Positions 9,385 to 21,079 of a stretch of 34,636 bases of DNA are shown here, piece by piece. This DNA comes from Saccoglossus kowalevskii. Its lineage: Eukaryota; Hemichordata; Enteropneusta; Harrimaniidae. The position numbers and the translations under genes were made by a program. The notes beneath the pieces were generated by a model, which made no database searches, was not told the DNA's origin, and saw only the letters and a list, made by a program, of their open reading frames with translations. Location: positions 146,921-181,556 of the forward strand of contig NW_003147777.1 of assembly GCF_000003605.2 (NCBI RefSeq). Reading direction: 5' to 3'. Position 1 is the first letter of the stretch, and every line of letters starts with the position of its first letter.

Positions 9385-11982
9385 ATATCCATGATATTTA
9401 ATATGTGTTAAATCAATGTAACATAATGTTATTATATCTAAAATGAAATTATGTACTATGTACTATTAATGTAACATAAGACAAATATTTATGCTACTTG
9501 TACTTGATATGAGTGATCAACTTTTGAAAAGTATGGCGTCTTCATATAAACGATCTCAACATAAATAGCAATGGTAACAACCTAACGAAAAATGGAGACA
9601 TTGTTTTCTGGATCGATTTCCCCTCCGAAATACGCAAACTGACATATGAAGATTATGTGTTAATTATTTCTGACTGATGAATATATAGTATAGTTTCGGA
9701 AACACCTTTGATGCGTAATGCATTTGTTTCAAATAATCACAGCGTTCTATATTGTTTTTACTGATCATTGACAAGACATCGAACTTGTACTGTAAAATAT
9801 CGTGTTTAACGACTATATAGAATCAATCGCATACAGTCAATTCCTCTAACACTATATATTTTGGTTACATCTATAACACTTTTTAGAATTTTATCTGCAA
9901 TGCTAATACACCCATCCTACCCTCTACAATATATGGCGCTATCACTGTTAGTATTTTTGTTCAAAATGAAAACTGACTTGTACCAATACTCAAATATGTA
10001 CCAATAATAAACGACAATTGTCATTATTGTAGTCTGTAATTTCTTACATAATTATATCCAGTATTTTCACGATTTTTGTGTTATGCTGCATCGCGCAGCA
10101 GCCAATCACCCTTAATAATATTGGGTTGTTAGAACTAAATCTAAGTCAAACAAATGATGTATGTCGAACAGTTGGATTCATGTGCTTACACGCATTATGG
10201 TATCTCATCAACACAGAAGAGAAATCATTCTATCACCACTTTGCTATCAGTAATAAACATCAATTAAAAGGTCTTCACCAACATTCTTTTTACAAATCAT
10301 TGCTGACCGAGCAATATGTGAATGACATGCAGCTTAGTAGCTTCGTCCTTCACAGTGACTAAATCACTAACATTGAGATTTGTTTTGCTTCTAACGTCAT
10401 TGATGCTAGGGCGAAGGTCAATAATCCTTCATCAATCTCTCGTATGACATTGTATTTGTTCATTGGTTACAACATCCGGTGTTCATTATAATATTCAAAG
10501 AACCATGTAAAGTGTTTTCATCTCGAAAAATCCTACAGGATGAGTCTGCCTGTCTTGCTTGATGAAACCTATAGTTAGGCACGAGAGTTAGAAAGCTCCT
10601 GCACTGGCTTCCTTGAAAATGTTGACAAAGTGAACTATTTGGTATTTGGTGTATAAAATAGGAAATTATAATATTGTAGACAACCTCCAAACCAGTATTT
10701 CATTAATATATTGGGTCTAAACAAATAATAACAGTGTGGGTCCTACTGTGTCCCAGCTAGTGTTGCCTGAGATCACAAGCGGGACATATGTAAGTTTATT
10801 TTGTTTTTGAACAACATTTTTTTAGTAAATGTGAGTGCAAGTCACACAATTTTGTACTATGTAAAATAATCAGGAGAATTTATCTGTAATATAACAGACT
10901 GTTATCTGACCTTCATATACTCTCAAAAAACGCATTCACTTCACGGTACAAGCTGTGGTTTATGAGGTAGTGCGATGTTGCGTAACGAGGAGCGAGCGTA
11001 TTCACAGTGCATTTGTCGAGTTTTTTTTTAGGTTTATATAGTGGACATATCTGTTCGTAATTGTGTAGATTGTTGTGACCATGATTATGTTTGTTTTATT
11101 TGTGCATGTGCAAACTTCTCATTGTAGACAGTCATTGTAAAATACGCATGTGTCAACTTACAGTTGTAATTGTTTGATGTTGATATGTTAATATATCAGC
11201 AAATATATTACGCCAAGGTGATTGAAGGAGAGCCAGTTACGTGGAATGGAATTAATCACTTTATCAGTATATGCAAATCGTGGCAATGTTAAACTCCATT
11301 GGTGTCTGCAGATTGGACAATCAATGCAAATACATTGTGCTTGGCTGCAGGTATTGCAACGAATTTGTACATTTAAATGCAATATTGTGGATATCCAATC
11401 ACTACAATAACCAAAGCAAATACAGATTCGGTATTTTACCTGTGCGGCACAGACAGATTACAAGATCGATACCACTCTAATTGCTGGAAGTACAACACAA
11501 TTGGAATACGTAAATACGCGCAATCAGTAAACCTTGAGTATACTTCTTTTTTGTAAGCTATGTTACTCAGATTAGAATCTATCAAGCACAATTTAATGAA
11601 CATTTATGATTTCACACTAGTAACTTTTGAAGAGTTTGATTATATTGGGTAGCACATGCATTTTTTCTGTTATTTGTAAAATCTATCAACAATTTATTTG
11701 AAAAATCATGGCTACGATACCTGCCAGAGACGAGCTATTCATAAACCTTTAGGGAGGGTGCATTTTTAATCACATACTACCTATGTACAGCATTCATTTA
11801 CCCCACATTAGAAATGTTTAACCTTATTGTTGAAATAAATAAATACGTAGTCGTGACGTGCTGCACAAAACCATAACCAGCTATTCAAATCATTGAATAA
11901 ATGTATTAGTTGCGTTGTACTGTACACCTAACAAGTTATCTACTAAACCATATCGCATTTTTTTAAAAAGGTGTCAATATTC

Positions 11983-12008
11983 AATATAATATAATATAAT
12001 ATAATATA
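11983..12008 (+). repeat. ATAAT pentanucleotide microsatellite
   Basis: Five perfect copies of a five-base unit (ATAAT in one register) in a row, followed by TATAC. Confidence 0.88.
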
Positions 12009-14141
12009 CAACATATACATCGGTTATGGTTGTTGGTCAACCTCACATACCCCCCTCTTTTTTATTTCTCTCGTATACTGCTACAAAACCGCTGTCAAGT
12101 ATGGCATTTTGTAGCTTCTTTATTTATATATATCACGGTCTAGTTGATTGTTGGTTCAGAATGATTGACCGCATTATTAAAAGTTAATTCCTTTCCAAGC
12201 TAGGGACATCTGGAAGACACTCAGTTTCTCTTTATTGTCACCAAGGTGACACAACATCAAGCCGAGATTAACTCGCATCACAGAAGTGACTGTTGATTTA
12301 AATCCAGTTCTGGAGTACAATCTTGGATTGCAGGAGAGTTTCTTGAGCCATGCCTAATTCATTCCTAACTGAACTCAAAATATGCATTTTCTGTTAAAAA
12401 GTTTTCATTTAATTGTGGTTCTGAATCGAATTATTTCTAATACCACTCATTTTTTACTCATTTAGTGTGCCCTGAATTTGCCTAAACCAAATGCTCCTTA
12501 GCTCATACTTTTTCGTTTTTGGGTGTTAATATCATCGAGCGACAAAGGCGTTTTTATGGATTATAGTCGGCGTATAATATCAGCATTATCTATGCCTTCA
12601 GAGTATATCTAGCAAAACTAGACCAGATGTAGCACAACATATATGTTCTTTATACGATGACGTAATAAAGATATGTTGATCATAAAATGTGGTCACCATG
12701 AAATGGTGTGTAGTATTTATCCCCACTGTCATCAAGTCCAAATGGTATACTCAAAGATGTAGCAAATATGATTTCATTAAAATTTCGCAATCAAGAAATA
12801 ATTCAATCTCAAAAAATGTCACTTTTTGCAATCCTTAAACAATCATCTCCAATGGGTTATTTTGGCAGCTATGCAATAATTACTTTCAAACAACATTAAT
12901 ACTACAAAGTTACAAGGTTTTACCAATTCACTGGAAACTGTCAAGACATCGAGCTCATGCCCGTCACAGAACGCGACTATTGATGACGCTGTAACTACAC
13001 GAGCTCTGTACTAGGCTTGGCAAATACGGTATGAAAATTATGAAGCCTATCCCATTACAAAAGAAATATCTACACAACGCAATCAAATTCTTAGCAATCA
13101 GACAAAACGAAATTATGAGACAAAATAACCCGATAACCCTTATCTTACATCTTTTTTTAATTCAAGAATATCAATCGTTAGCAAATTAACAGCAAAAAAT
13201 GCTATTTACAAGAAATTATAACTCCTCTTTGTCGATGTTTCACTATTTGTTTTATGACACAAATTGTTCTATACGCCACTAGCTTCGGGCAGTACAGGTT
13301 TATTCAATCAATAAGGTTTGGTTATCATAACATTATCTGCGTGTCTTAGAATATAGATGCGCAAAAACATAAGATGAATGCGTGGGATTGCAACGTTCGA
13401 ACTTGCATATATAACTTGTTTATTGTTTGTTATACTGCAACAATTGTGGGTATCCATGAAATAAATAGCTAAGGAAAAATAAGCTTGAAATGCAGCAAAC
13501 CCAGTTATACATTTTCAACCCTCTGATATCTAAATCTATATTCTCCGTTAATTATTTATAATATTTGGCCTGAAGTTTACCTGTTATCAAAAAGTAAGGG
13601 TGTAAGATTTGTTTATGAGTAGAAGAATTCTTCTACATGTTGACACGTTTTTTTTTATAAGAATTTAAAACTTCAAATAAACATCAAATAGTTTTGCATT
13701 ATTGATTATTTTTTCTGACTGAATAAACGTCAGGAGCATCCGTATAACACTATTTTGTCTCATAATCAATGCGAATGCATGACATCAATGGATTGTAATT
13801 ACAACACCTTATAAATCCACAGCTTTAAGTGGGAAAATATATTCAAATATATTGAAAGCCTAATGTTGACACACCTACCCATATATTTACATTAATGCTA
13901 AATATTCAAATATCACATGCGTTGACGTCATAAAATGATAAATCACAATTTCTCAGAACCCACTTCTCTCTGTCATTATTTGCAAATACATTAGGAATAA
14001 AAGCGACTTTACTCTGGGGGATGTAGTGAATTTAGATTAATGTATATATGCGTAGAGGTAATTTGTTTGCTTCAATTGTAAACATCGTGACGAAACAAGA
14101 GTTATTTTTATATTTATATTGATTTTTTAAATAACGTGACC

Positions 14142-14166
14142 TATATATATATATATATATATATAT
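14142..14166 (+). repeat. TA dinucleotide microsatellite
   Basis: An uninterrupted alternating TA run of 25 bases. Confidence 0.95.
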
Positions 14167-14533
14167 GATAAAAGTACACAAAACCCTAAGTCGTATTTGC
14201 TTTCAAACCGTAACGAGTATTGTTGCAAATTTTACGTGAAACGTTTTTGTAATATTAAAAAAAATATACAATGGATTTCTCAGTCTGTATAAAACAAGTT
14301 AATCTTCATATATTTTTTTAATTATATCTTTTTGTGATGCAAACATTTCATGCTAGAACAAATTATATGTATTAGTATATTTTTATTCTTATGGTACCAA
14401 ATGTCTACTCGCTATCTTTTGTTTATAACGGTAAAATTAACATTTCTAGGAAAGGAGATCGGTGACCGGCTTTTGTTTTGTTTGTTCTCCCTGTGCTAAA
14501 GTGTGTTAAGGGAGCTGTATTAATCAAACCTAC

Positions 14534-14571
14534 GATTGATTAATTGATTAATCGGTTCATTGATTGATTAT
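14534..14571 (+). repeat. Degenerate TTGATTAA-type tandem repeat
   Basis: Repeated GATTGATTAA-like units with two interruptions (ATCGGTTCATTG in the middle). Confidence 0.7.
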
Positions 14572-15134
14572 TAGCAGCTACTTCAGCAGCTCATACAAAT
14601 ATCTACTGTTATGAACTAATTGAAAAAATCCTCTAATGCTATTACCATGGCAGATGCTGCATGATTTATTTCACAAGGTTTAGTTAAGACATACTGTAGT
14701 TTGACGTATTGTCTGTGAAGTATGTGTGAAGCGTTGAATTTTGAATACAAATTATATAACGTACATCGAACCCAGATTAAATATTAATCTCACAATACTA
14801 TTGAAATGATGAGACTGTGCATATAGTTCCCTCGGATTATGTTTTAACGTGGGTAATAACTATAGAAAAATATTTGAAAAGCGCTAGAAATGAGATATAC
14901 TTACAAAGTACCATCATAATACAATTGTGAATATAATAACAAGCAATTACAAAAGGTCATGTGAAGGGAACCGTATAAAATTATGAAACACGACGTACAC
15001 TAATATGGGAAATGACACATACATTCATCCATGAGAGGCCGTCAGAGAATGTTTTTGAAATTTTGCCCACAGCTCCGGTATGTTGTCATCATGCACCTGA
15101 GTTTCGCTTGACAAATTTAATATTTAGATATATC

Positions 15135-15149
15135 GCGCCCTCTAGTGAC
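15135..15149 (-). promoter_or_regulatory. CTCF-like site
   Basis: The plus strand reads GCGCCCTCTAGTGAC. Its reverse complement fits the CTCF core (CCACNAGGGGGCGC) at most positions. Animal CTCF binds such sites to organise chromatin loops. A shorter, poorer match AGCGCCCTCTA lies 1 kb downstream at 16175-16185. The same core is also found inside some short interspersed repeats, so the site may be repeat-derived. Confidence 0.3.
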
Positions 15150-15166
15150 AAAAATAGAACTCGCTT

Positions 15167-15184
15167 GTTTGTTTGTTTGTTTTT
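15167..15184 (+). repeat. GTTT microsatellite
   Basis: Four units of GTTT followed by a short T run. Confidence 0.85.
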
Positions 15185-15739
15185 ACTTGCAAGTGATTTG
15201 ATGTACAACGTCGGGGTGTAACGTGTATTGTATGCTTTAAGTATCCACATTTCGGCGATGACTATTTTAAATTGGTAGTTAAGACGCAAACAAATGTTTT
15301 ATTTTTGTTAGTAAACAAATACCGATAAAATATAAGGTAGCAAAAATCTAGCACCGTAAACAATAGAATTTGCTGTTCGTAAAAAAATCTGTAACAGCAT
15401 TATTCTAAAACATAACAACACTCATTTCAACGTTAGAAATTTTGCTCTGTCACCAACAATTCCGTTAATAGTTATTGATGTACGTTAAACTCAAAACTTT
15501 TTTTGAAGCACTATATATCGCGAACATTCGCTTAGCGCAAATAAATGTTCATTATCATTTCATGTCGCCAAATGTTTAGTGTAAGAAGAACACATGTAAG
15601 ATACTACGGTTATTACGTATCACGAGAATACCGCAAAATATGCACTCATGCCGTACGCGTCGGTCGATATGTAATTCCACATCTCACTTTACTTTTTTCT
15701 CAAATGAAATTGGTATGTTAGCCATCCACCAACGAAGCA

Positions 15740-16885
15740 ATACACAGTAAGAATACTTCCTTGTTACAAGCAACAACATTAACTTTGAATACGTTTGGTT
15801 GTTGTTGAATCTAGTGGCTAGGCGAAACGTGTACAATTTGCAAGAAAATTTAATTTGGTATTTGTGAATGACGTAATAACATGTAGTTTTTGCAGTCGTT
15901 TTTTGCAAATTCTATACGGTTCGATAAGTTTTTTTCTACGTGCTTGTATTTTTTATAGTGAATAACTATCGGAGAAAAAAATATAATGAATGACCGTAAT
16001 GTTTCTTTGAATGTTTATTGAATAGCATGAATCAGTCATGTGTTAAAATATTTGACAAATGGAAAATGTCACAAATCGTAGTTATCCATATTCGTCAACT
16101 AAAAGCGTTTTTATGGAAGAACGCATTCTCATAATGTCGACCCTCCTAGTCGGTATGTCATATATATCACATATAGCGCCCTCTATGCGAGGATTTATAA
16201 CTCCCGGCCGCTGTGATTGGCATTTTTGTTTATACAAAAATTGTGTTACCAGTGTCCCTGAATTTTACTTATTATTATCCCTTGAATTTGAATTATAAAC
16301 AAATACTTATATTGTATGTCACCACACAGAAGTATGTGGCCCTTTTTTGTCGTATTTCTTATTTAGAATATATAATAAAGTATGGACCATGAGTCTTAGT
16401 TATTGTTAGACCAGTAGCCCGATAATGATTCACCGATCAAGCTTTAGATTTAGATGGCAGAGACGATCATCAAAAGCGTTGCATTCTACTACAGTATAGA
16501 CTTTCATGAGATTGTTAGATGTATTACAAACATCTCCCAAATCTTAAGCTTACTGAATAATTATGTTGAAAGTTATTCATATATCTACATGTACTGTGAA
16601 TATTAAATCTGCCTTACAGACAGAATACTTTGTCGTTAGTTTATGTATTCCCTAAAATAGTTTACAGTTTTGTATATTTCCACCGAACAATAATGTACTT
16701 ATTAATCAGGCATGTAACTTTCTATCTACAAAAAACCTATACACAGCAAGAAACTATTTCATTAACAATTCAATTAGCCACTTTAACATCGGGTTCGTCT
16801 CAACGCTATTGACGAAATAAAGTTTGAAAACGTATACAATTTGCAATTTTTCCCAGTCATGAATGATGTAATGGCATCTAGTTAG
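15740..16885. repeat. Pair of diverged direct repeats about 1 kb apart
   Basis: The segment 15740-15890 and the segment 16741-16885 share ordered blocks: ACACAG(T/C)AAGAA, then ACGT(G/A)TACAATTTGCAA, then GTGAATGACGTAAT / ATGAATGATGTAAT followed by (A)(A/G)CAT(G/C)TAGTT. Order, spacing and orientation agree, so common ancestry is likely. The copies are old and share no reading frame. They could be copies of an unknown dispersed element or a local duplication. Confidence 0.42.
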
Positions 16886-17194
16886 TGTAGTTTAATTTAA
16901 TTAAGTTAGTGTATTTTTTTTATTTCTTACTTTCTGGTGTATATTATGAACATGCGACATTGGAAAGTATGACCATTGATTTTCGATTATTAGCTAGGTC
17001 AACTTATTTGAACAAAAATTAAACAGATTACTTTGACAGTTACAGACAACCCTGTTAGCGTTAGTTTGTGATATTGTTTGAAATTAGTATATATGTCTCA
17101 TTAAAACGGTAGTTTAAGGCTTAAAGTTTAATGGTAGTTTAAATCGACCCCATGCGAACCTAACAAATCTTAACTGTTTGTGTAACAGGCCGCC

Positions 17195-17200
17195 TTTATT
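17195..17200 (-). terminator. Polyadenylation signal AATAAA for the 17.2 kb exon
   Basis: TTTATT on the plus strand gives AATAAA on the minus strand, 45 bases after the stop codon of the putative terminal exon. It is followed by a GT-containing stretch (CTGTTACAC) that could serve as the downstream element. Confidence 0.4.
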
Positions 17201-17245
17201 ATACTGTAATTTGGGTGTTTAATACATTTTGAGTGTATCTATTAA

Positions 17246-17434
17246 TTACATAGTGTTTTTCAACATATTTGGTGGTTCAATCACAGTCCCTCTATCCCCG
17301 GTCTGGAAACGGCTATTGTCTAAGGGTGAATTACCCCCAGTGCTAGGACTGTCCGGGGTATGGTTTTCCGCGAAGTAGTCTCTTGATAGCAGAGCATTCC
17401 ATTGAAGCGATCGATTCATTGTCCCCTTCATATT
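17246..17434 (-). CDS. Putative terminal coding exon, protein unidentified
   Basis: A 62-residue open segment whose base composition (close to half G+C) stands out from its AT-rich flanks. It encodes a hydrophilic, Pro/Ser/Asn-rich piece containing RDYFAENHTPDSPST, TGDRGTVIEPPNM and a C-terminal LKNTM, then TAA. A plausible splice acceptor (GTTTTTGGTTGTAACATCTAG on the minus strand) comes just before, in phase 0, and AATAAA lies 45 bases after the stop. Together these suggest the last exon of a minus-strand gene whose other exons lie to the right. I found no convincing upstream exon in the window, so introns would be long. I do not recognise the protein. The tail has the look of a disordered cytoplasmic C-terminus with one N-H-T sequon, but that is impression only. 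The alternative is a chance ORF. Confidence 0.36.
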   Translation of the reverse strand, partial: NMKGTMNRSLQWNALLSRDYFAENHTPDSPSTGGNSPLDNSRFQTGDRGTVIEPPNMLKNTM

Positions 17435-17439
17435 CTAGA

Positions 17440-18400
17440 TGTTACAACCAAAAACGACCATATATTTTGATACACAGCACAGCACCCAATATAAGTTTGT
17501 CTATAGCAGTATAGTGACATTATTGTTCGTTAATATCGCACTTAAACAATTAAGGTACTCTGTCAGGGCTCGCATCTAGGAACACTTGGATGGAGTGACT
17601 GTGGTTCAATGTTTAAATCGATGTGGTTGAGCGTGAGCGTTGAGGGCGATAGTTTGTGCCAGCAACCCGACTATGTTAATTATTTTTTTATAAAATAAAG
17701 GTCACTCTCAGCTATACGTGTAATGTGTTGCGCACATGTTCAAATAATGTAGAGTTTTGACCTCGTGAGTAATCGGTTGACAACAGAGCAAAATAATTGT
17801 CTCAGAACTATAAGCCGTGCTATAGATATGTAAAGTTATGACCTGTGACCGGACAAAAACAGTTCTGTCTGGGACGATCTGGGTGAAAAATAAACTGTGG
17901 CTTAGGTCTTAATGTTATACCGCTGCTACTATAGAAACGTAAATGTACATAACTAGGCAATGCTTAAACTGCACCTTTCAAATCGCAGAGTATTTTAATA
18001 TAGTTTAGATCAATGATTTGTAGCATAAATTGAAAGTGACAGATTAATCAGCCCCAATTCATTCCTAATATACTAAAAAATAATTATGAATAATACAAAT
18101 GTCAAGAAATATGCATTTGAAAAAAAACGCATTAAATTATAAAAAAAAGATTTAAACACTCAAACAATAAATAAATATAACAGAGATAATCTATGACTGT
18201 TGTTATTTGAAATTGAATGTACTGTACTGTAACGTAACTTGATTTGTTCCTGGAATATAAATCGGTATATCCACACCCCATATGCAAATGCGGTCTGAGA
18301 GCAAATAAAGTAGTCCCTTTAGTCCGTTTTTCGAAACTAAGCAGATATTAAACAATATTTAGAAGTACGATATTTTCTCCCGGGGTATATGAAAGTACGG
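17440..18400. other. No gene seen
   Basis: If the exon at 17246-17434 is real, this is probably its upstream intron. A slightly GC-richer patch at 17560-17660 has no intact frame longer than about 20 codons in a protein-like composition. Confidence 0.35.
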
Positions 18401-18408
18401 CCGCATGA

Positions 18409-18495
18409 CACACCGCAAAACTTGTGAAAATAACTCCCATACGCGACGTAAGCCACGGGGAGGGTGTGGGGTTCTGTCATATTATTTGCTGATCC
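18409..18495 (+). mobile_element. LINE-related dispersed repeat fragment
   Basis: About 85 bases that align at roughly three quarters identity by eye with the reverse complement of 33113-33198. Shared blocks are ACACCGCA, TTGTGAAAATAACT / CTTGAAAATAACT, CATACGC, AGCCAC(G/A)GGGAG(G/C)GTGTG and TTCTGTCATATTATT / TGTTGTCATATTATT. The 33 kb copy lies just upstream of a recognisable non-LTR reverse transcriptase domain in the same orientation, so I infer that this is a fragment of the same LINE family. It is too short and damaged to give a protein. Confidence 0.55.
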
Positions 18496-18699
18496 AATCT
18501 AGTTATTTGTCATTGAAGACGCATTCAGTAAATTGCAATTCGCATCATTAAATTCGTATGTATAATGCATCTGTAGGAATTCTTGTTCACATATATAGCT
18601 TGATAATGTACTCAAGATGAGGTTGATAGGAAAAGTAAACCTAGCCCACATTTATTATTGTGTAGTTGCCACTAGCTTTAAGGGGATTTTTATTATTGC

Positions 18700-18779
18700 T
18701 GCACACCAGGTGTGCAAGAGAGAGCCTCAAACGTGTGTGAAGTTAGATGGGGAGCTTCCATGAAGGTGACAGTCACCTT
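18700..18779. promoter_or_regulatory. Two perfect 17-base palindromes, possible transcription-factor sites
   Basis: TGCACACCAGGTGTGCA (18700-18716) and AAGGTGACAGTCACCTT (18763-18779) each have 8-base arms around a single central A. The first resembles the T-box palindrome built from AGGTGTGA half-sites. The second carries opposed AGGTGA half-sites. Their closeness suggests a regulatory element, but nothing else in the sequence shows its target. Confidence 0.3.
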
Positions 18780-19431
18780 ACACCTACATCCGGAGATTTG
18801 TATAACATCGATTCTCATGGCTTTCTATAAACAAAGGTAGTTCTGATCCGGGCTATTCAATGTAGTTTTAGTGAAGCATAATAACATGTATATACAAGAA
18901 CTGTGACTCGGACTATTCAGTACCGCTTCGCAGATTCTTTGGCTTATTTGACTTAAGATTCGCTACAATATGGCATCGGCGTCATATCCGTTTGCATTCG
19001 TTTCGCTTCAGTGTCGCTGAAGCATTGTAGCCTTATCATATACACAGAAATTTCTGTGATCGAAATTATGTTTTATGTTTTAAGGTATGTTCATTCTGTG
19101 TGTATTTCTGGCAAAGTTGATTTCGATCACTTTTCAAAATATTGCTACACATTGGGACGTTTGAGAATGCAACTTGAACTGTGACTAATTTGTTAGGTGA
19201 TACTGATTCTGTTATGGGTTATTTAGTATTGCGACATTATGTTGGGCATAGTCGAAGATGGAGCTCCATTACACATCTACATCTGTAAGATGTATGTAAT
19301 CAAAACTGCTTTTTTATATTAGTATTTGTAATTGTGGGTGGAGGGCAACGTCCAGAAAAGGAGTGATGGGATCAAGGCGGTAGTAGATAAATAAACATCA
19401 TGTATGATGATTTCATCCAACATAATTTTAA

Positions 19432-19471
19432 CAATATGATTCCATAATTGCTGCAATATGATTCCATAATT
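19432..19471 (+). repeat. Short tandem duplication
   Basis: CAATATGATTCCATAATT occurs twice in a row with a 22-base period (starts 19432 and 19454). Confidence 0.85.
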
Positions 19472-19556
19472 CAGATAATTACTTTGGAGAAAACCTTAAC
19501 TACACAAATGGACAACAACCAGCTGAGCATCACAGTACCTACAGTTGAGATATATG

Positions 19557-19606
19557 NNNNNNNNNNNNNNNNNNNNNNNNNNNNNNNNNNNNNNNNNNNN
19601 NNNNNN
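19557..19606. other. Assembly gap (50 N)
   Basis: A run of exactly 50 N, which looks like a placeholder between contigs, so the true distance and even the order across it are uncertain. Any reading frame across it is meaningless. Confidence 0.99.
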
Positions 19607-21079
19607 ATTCTGGCCACGCTTTTTGCTAATTGCTAATCTGGTATCAACCTGGCCCGGTCGAACACAAGCTTCTTCAAATCTTAACCAATGTTAACCATTC
19701 GTTAGTGAATGAATCTCTACCAGTTGATTTAGCATTACCATTGAGCCCAGGATAGGGGTCGACCCTTTAAAGTTTCAACAAAAGCTAGGATTTGGACTCT
19801 GTTCAACCTATCAAAAGTATCATGCAACGATCACAATGCTACCGGTGTTAATAACAAAGTTGCCGATGTGAATCTCGGGTACAATGACAAACGTATATGC
19901 ATTCCGCATAACAAGTAACAAGAGCAACGATATGCTCCACTGTAATGTGGTTTACGCTAAAGTTGCGACGAGTTTATGTTGTATGTGTCTGTCTGTATCC
20001 TTAGGCAAGTATCTGAACATCTGTTTGGTCGCTGACAAATACCTGATAGGGTTTTACGTTTATTTTTACGTTTATATGATATCCCTGATATACATAAAAC
20101 ACTTGGAAATCTATCTTAATTGCAAGACGAATTGATTGCTCCCAGGATTAAAGACGCAATTATTCGTCCTATAATATACATTACATTTTAGGATAATTGT
20201 GAAATTAATAAAACAAAAAGGTATTATACAGTTCGTGTACTTCCTTATTTATCTAACTTTTCTTGTTTTCCGTTAAGTTAGTTGGATGTGGTAAATAAAT
20301 ACATTTTCTTTATTTTTCTTTATTTCATATTGAAATTACATCATCACTTTATTTGACAAAACTGATCGTCTTAATCAATCGTATTTTCGGTTCTGCTCTT
20401 TTCCATCAATGGTACTCCAAACATTTTCCCTAAAATCATTTCAGATCTTTCTTTCACAACCAGACACATGACAACGCAAATAATAAAAACTCATGCCAAC
20501 TTAGTGTGTTGCTTTTTCCAATAGAGTACAATTTGTTTAGCCAGTTTTAATATCTTCAAGGTCCCCGTGCTACTTAACAAATGTATTAGTAAACAGGGAA
20601 ATTGTGATTACGCCTTGTTAACATGAACACATTTCAAACCGCTCATCAATTTGCCCGTGATTAAATACACTTTTTACTCTTACCTTCGATCTTCAGTTGT
20701 AACCAGAACGAATCTTGTGACTCGAAGAACAATGAGTGGTCTCTTATAAGACATAAGTGTATCAGGCAGTGATAATGTACACTGGGTGATGCAGCATCTA
20801 TGCAATCATAATCAAATGATACTCATCCATCCATACCAGTCACTCTACAATATATATAATCACTGTTGCACAAGGAATAACGAAGGCTATGTTCTCCGAT
20901 GATGGGCATATTTCAAAAATATATTTACTTTAATGTGATAGCAGTGAAAACAAATGTAACGAATACATTCTTCCTATGGAAGATGGGGTGAAAAACACGA
21001 CATAGATGGCAACAGAATTTACAGAAGTAGCACATGTATTTACCGGAATACCGGAATTTTGTGTGTTTTATTGCATATA

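Larger units (their letters stand above)
9240..14130. other. Non-coding AT-rich stretch with simple repeats
   Basis: No recognisable coding exon or RNA gene on either strand. It contains an AAAAT/AAAAC run (9361-9384), an ATAAT pentanucleotide run (11983-12008), a small palindrome with GGTGAC arms (12236-12251) and a CRE-type palindrome TGACGTCA (13923-13930). Open frames up to about 94 codons (for example plus 10078-10362) show no domain and fit chance. Confidence 0.5.
14170..17190. other. Non-coding stretch with duplicated segments and CTCF-like motifs
   Basis: No recognisable protein-coding exon. It holds TTGAT-rich and GTTT simple repeats, two GCGCCCTCTA motifs and a diverged duplication (15740-15890 against 16741-16885). 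Short open frames present on both strands do not resemble known proteins. Confidence 0.45.

Noticed and set aside
11311-11400. GATTGGA / TCCAATC inverted ends around a 76-base core
   Set aside because: Seven-base arms at this distance are common by chance, and there is no target duplication or repeat evidence.
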